This document shows positions 61,021-64,000 of a stretch of DNA of 64,000 nt, one piece after another. The translations under genes were made by a program, and so were the position numbers. The first letter of the stretch is position 1; each line of letters opens with the position of its first letter. A model generated the notes under the pieces. It worked only from the letters and a program-made list of their open reading frames with translations, was not told the DNA's origin and made no database searches. The stretch is from assembly GCF_019565505.1 (NCBI RefSeq), contig NZ_CP067378.1:2914001-2978000 (forward strand). The letters run 5' to 3'. This DNA is from Flavobacterium davisii. Its GTDB lineage: Bacteria > Bacteroidota > Bacteroidia > Flavobacteriales > Flavobacteriaceae.

Positions 61021-61947
61021 ATGAAGGAACTAAGTGTAAATCATCTTTTAGGAATAAAATATATTACAGAAGAAGATATTCAGTTGATTTTTGAAACAGC
61101 TGACCATTTTAAAGAAGTGATTAACCGTCCAATAAAAAAAGTACCCTCTTTACGTGATATAACGATTGCTAATATATTTTTCGAAAACAGTACACGAACA
61201 AAACTCTCATTTGAATTAGCTCAAAAGAGATTATCAGCTGATGTAGTTAATTTTGCAGCTTCAAGTTCTTCTGTAACCAAAGGAGAAACACTTATTGATA
61301 CCGTAAATAATATTTTAGCAATGAAAGTAGATATGGTGGTAATGCGTCACTCATCACCGGGAGCTGCTGTGTTTTTGTCAAAAAATGTAAATGCAAGTAT
61401 TGTAAATGCGGGTGATGGAGCACACGAACATCCTACACAAGCTTTATTAGATGCGTATACCATTCGAGAACGTTTGGGAGAGGTAGGAGGAAAAAAAGTG
61501 GTTATCGTGGGCGATATTCTGCATTCACGTGTCGCATTATCTAATATTTACTCTCTACAAAAATTAGGAGCGCAGGTTAAAGTATGTGGACCAAATACAT
61601 TAATTCCGCGTTATATACGCGAATTAGGAGTAGGGGTGGAGCCAAATTTACGTAAAGCCTTAGAGTGGTGTGATGTGGCAAATATGTTACGTGTACAAAA
61701 TGAACGATTAGATGTAAGCTATTTTCCTTCCACTAGAGAATATACCATGCAATATGGTTTAGACAAAGAATTATTAAACTCTTTGAATAAAGAAATAGTA
61801 ATAATGCATCCAGGTCCTATTAATCGAGGAGTTGAAATAACTAGTGATGTAGCAGATTCTAAACAGTCGGTTATTTTAGATCAGGTAGAAAATGGAGTTG
61901 CAATTCGTATGGCAGTAATTTATTTGTTAGCTTCGAAGATTAAATAA
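61021..61947 (+). CDS. pyrB: Aspartate carbamoyltransferase catalytic subunit
   Basis: 308 residues, intact. First committed step of pyrimidine synthesis. Carbamoyl-phosphate site FFENSTRTKLSFELA; VMRHSSPGAAVFL; NAGDGAHEHPTQALLDAYTI; VIVGDILHSRVALSN; MHPGPINRGVEI. No pyrI subunit follows. Confidence 0.96.
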   Translation: MKELSVNHLLGIKYITEEDIQLIFETADHFKEVINRPIKKVPSLRDITIANIFFENSTRTKLSFELAQKRLSADVVNFAASSSSVTKGETLIDTVNNILAMKVDMVVMRHSSPGAAVFLSKNVNASIVNAGDGAHEHPTQALLDAYTIRERLGEVGGKKVVIVGDILHSRVALSNIYSLQKLGAQVKVCGPNTLIPRYIRELGVGVEPNLRKALEWCDVANMLRVQNERLDVSYFPSTREYTMQYGLDKELLNSLNKEIVIMHPGPINRGVEITSDVADSKQSVILDQVENGVAIRMAVIYLLASKIK

Positions 61948-61994
61948 AATATTTTTTATTTAATAAATGAATGTTTAATTTAGTGTAAAAAAGA

Positions 61995-62329
61995 ATGATG
62001 AAAGTAGATCATAAAGGACATACTGCTATTATAAAAGATACAGAAGGAAGTTTTGATGTGTTTTTACAAAAATTGACAAGCCAATATAATACATTTAAAG
62101 ATGTTAATCTAATCATAGACATTACCCATGATGATTCAATTAATTTAGATGCTATTAGTTCTTTTTAGAATTATCAGATAAACATAAAGCTTTAAAGAAA
62201 TCTTTTGTTTTAGTGGCTAAAGGAATTGATTTTAGTGAAGTTCCTGAAAATATTTTGGTTGTTCCTACTTTGTTGGAGGCACATGATATAATAGAAATGG
62301 AAGAAATAGAACGTGATTTAGGGTTTTAA
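61995..62329 (+). CDS. Small conserved protein, STAS-like
   Basis: About 111 residues after restoring a T in the T5 run (62162-62166), giving DAISSFLELSDKHKALKKSFVLVAKGIDF. Starts MMKVDHKGHTAIIKDTEGSFDVFLQKL. The pattern of a beta strand and helix resembles the small STAS-like proteins that follow pyrB in Flavobacteriaceae, often before a ribonuclease Z gene, which is not seen here. Function unknown. Its second half has no start codon and would be missed by simple ORF finding. Confidence 0.6.
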
Positions 62330-63244
62330 TTTTATAAATAAGTAGAAAGAAAAGAGAAGGAAGACTCAAAGAAAATAGTTTTTTCATAAATACATTATCG
62401 TTAGACAAATTTATAAGTAAAGGCTTAGGTCTTTTATATTTTAATGAAAAATTTTTATTAGACATATTTTAAATATTTAACGGGAATGTAGTGCTTTTCA
62501 ATTTTTACTTCTTCAAATAGCATTCATAAAATCTGATTACCCCAGATTGTGTGTTAGAAATGTATTATAAATAGAAAGGACTTTGAATTTAAAAAAATTA
62601 CCCCATTTTTTGCTTTCAATTAAGTTGTCTTAAAAGTCTGTACTCTTGTTCATTTCAGACAAAAGGAGAGATTATATAGTTGATAATTTCTCCTGTTATA
62701 TAAGTGATAGATTAGGTGTTGAATACTGATTTTTTAGATCTTTTTCTTTGCTTGAAGGAAGAAAAATCAGTCATTAAATTACTGCTTTTACCCATATCAG
62801 TAAGAAAAAAAGGGGTGTTTTTTTATCCAGATTCTAGATTATACTTCGTTTAGAAACAAAAAAATCAATAAATTCAAGTGCTCACGGAAAATTTTAGAAG
62901 AAAAAATGTGACCTATTTTGATGGTTAAGATTGGAGTGCCTGTTTAAATTAGAAAAAATAAAGTAGAATGAATAGATAATTTGCTTCGCCAATTTATTTC
63001 GTTCGAATCTGTGCGGAATTTGATGTAAAAAGGAATGTCACTTTCCTAAAAGAATTTCTCCCTAAGAAAGTTTTTCTTTCAAAGGGAGAAATAATATAAC
63101 TTGATAATGCGACTTTTCTTATTGTTGAAGTAATAAGTTAGACGTTAAGTTATTACTTACTTTTAGGTATTCTCATTCTCATTAAAATTATCTAACTTTT
63201 TGGTGTAATTTTAAAAATAGGCAACCTTCTTTGTTCTTGCTTAG
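62330..63244. repeat. Gene-free region with several dispersed repeats
   Basis: No credible gene in about 900 bp. CCCCAGATTGTGTGTTAGA (62539-62557) matches 30897. ACAAAAGGAGAGATTATATAG with ATTTCTCC, and CTTTCAAAGGGAGAAATAATATAAC near 63078, are variants of the AAAGGGAGAA repeat. 62952-63010 matches the MITE-like element at 27181 in inverse orientation. The region appears to be a sink of decayed repeats. Confidence 0.5.
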
Positions 63245-63622
63245 TTAGTCTTCCTCCTCTTCGCCTTCGTCTTCATCAGAATCTTCGTCTTCATCAGAAT
63301 CTTCGTCTTCAGATTGCTCCTCTTTTTCTTCATCCGATGCTTCATCCGAATCGATTTCTAAATCTTTTAATGCGTCTAGTGTATCATCACCATCCATATC
63401 GTCATCGTCATCAAAGTTAACAATTCGATCTGCTAATTTAGTGCTTACTTTTACTAAATAAATAGTATCTTCAGTTCTAACTTCAACAGCTTCGATTGTT
63501 TCGTTTTTAGCATTTTTAAAGCGAATGATGTCAGAATCATCATAACCTTCAGGGAACTTTTCTACTAGAAGGTTTAAAATTTCACTTGTAAGCTTTGAAT
63601 AATCTACAATAACTCTTTTCAT
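63245..63622 (-). CDS. Conserved small acidic protein of Flavobacteriaceae
   Basis: 125 residues. N-terminal folded part about 1-70 (MKRVIVDYSKLTSEILNLLVEKFPEGYDDSD, IEAVEVRTEDTIYLVKVS) and a C-terminal Asp/Glu tail with little else (about 71-125). I recall homologues throughout Flavobacteriaceae with unknown function. The acidic tail varies by simple-sequence expansion (GAAGAC/GATGAA codon repeats). It lies 21 bp downstream of the deoxyhypusine-synthase-family gene and is probably co-transcribed. Confidence 0.75.
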   Translation of the reverse strand: MKRVIVDYSKLTSEILNLLVEKFPEGYDDSDIIRFKNAKNETIEAVEVRTEDTIYLVKVSTKLADRIVNFDDDDDMDGDDTLDALKDLEIDSDEASDEEKEEQSEDEDSDEDEDSDEDEGEEEED

Positions 63623-63643
63623 AAATTGGGGATAATCTTTTTT

Positions 63644-64000
63644 TTATTGACCTAAAACGTATGCGAAAATTAATGGAGCAACAATAGTTGCATCAGATTC
63701 AACAATAAATTTTGGAGTTGTAATATCTAATTTACCCCAAGTTATTTTTTCATTAGGAACAGCACCGGAGTACGAACCATAACTAGTGGTTGAGTCTGAA
63801 ATTTGACAGAAATAGCTCCAAAAAGGAACATCATGCATTTCCATATCTTGGTATAACATAGGAACTACACAAATAGGGAAGTCACCAGCAATACCACCTC
63901 CAATTTGGAAGAAACCTATTCCTTTTCCTTCGCAGTTTTTAGTATACCAGTCAGCTAACCACATCATATATTCTACACCACTTTTCATTGTGGTAGCTTG
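63644..64000 (-). CDS. Deoxyhypusine synthase family protein (partial, continues past window)
   Basis: C-terminal part only; the frame is open to base 64000 (QATT before MKSGVEYMMWLADWY). Motifs GIGFFQIGGGIAGDFPICVVPMLYQD and SDSTTSYGSYSGAVPNEKITWGKL are family hallmarks (NAD and spermidine/lysine site region). Bacterial members act in polyamine metabolism rather than eIF5A modification. The ATG at 63988 is internal. Confidence 0.88.
   Translation of the reverse strand, partial: QATTMKSGVEYMMWLADWYTKNCEGKGIGFFQIGGGIAGDFPICVVPMLYQDMEMHDVPFWSYFCQISDSTTSYGSYSGAVPNEKITWGKLDITTPKFIVESDATIVAPLIFAYVLGQ

Noticed and set aside
62265..62465. Minus-strand 66-codon open frame near the STAS-like gene
   Set aside because: Overlaps the end of the repaired STAS-like gene and has low-complexity Leu/Phe/Ser content; no support.
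63001..63012. GTTCGAATCTG looks like a tRNA T-loop
   Set aside because: No acceptor stem, anticodon arm or CCA end can be built around it; it belongs to the dispersed repeat shared with 27181.

Overview
The window is AT-rich chromosomal DNA from a member of the Bacteroidota, most probably a Flavobacterium-like Flavobacteriaceae. Evidence: type IX secretion (T9SS) genes porX and porQ, a type-B T9SS adhesin with its PorP/SprF and OmpA partners, the fused lpxC/fabZ gene, promoters of the flavobacterial type (TAnnTTTG -7 box), and family-typical genes (ald next to a DUF4258 gene, porQ next to cmk, a DUF7935 protein). No rRNA, tRNA or CRISPR array was seen.

Layout. 1-1190: gene-poor flank with a small-RNA-like transcript signature and an IS982 relic. 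1191-13316: operon of a giant repetitive adhesin, a PorP/SprF-like outer-membrane protein and an OmpA/PD40 protein. 13427-17504 (minus): three-gene cluster of a LysM+DUF4280 (PAAR-like) protein, a multidomain cell-wall hydrolase and a lipoprotein, which looks like an antibacterial effector with its carrier and immunity protein. 17553-18450 (minus): three tandem copies of a structured, about 220-nt RNA gene, each with promoter and terminator; possibly 6S-like. 18486-30896: housekeeping and transport genes (rdgB, uvrD/pcrA-type helicase, His-rich protein plus TonB receptor, prolyl oligopeptidase, ffh, folD, GNAT). 31172-32450: a complete IS256-type element with 8-bp target duplication. 32679-40528: DUF4258, ald, tsaE, porX, M13 peptidase, HD phosphohydrolase. 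40563-46414: lpxD, lpxC/fabZ, lpxA, efp, second lpxD-like gene, sucD. 46940-64000: acyl-CoA ligase, hydrolase, M48 peptidase, MFS transporter, lon, porQ, cmk, nucleoside permease, rpsA, pyrR, pyrB, then a repeat-rich gene desert and a deoxyhypusine-synthase-family gene cut by the window edge.

Quality warning. About 20 genes, many of them essential (ffh, efp, lpxA, sucD, lon), are broken by single-base frameshifts. The breaks fall in two classes: homopolymer length errors, and a striking set at CCGGG, which is read as CCGAGG, CCGG, CCCGGG, CCGGGG or CCAGGG, plus CCGAG substitutions that replace conserved glycines. This looks like sequence-context error, plausibly from a modified base, and not gene decay. 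I therefore annotate each gene across its frameshifts as one CDS.
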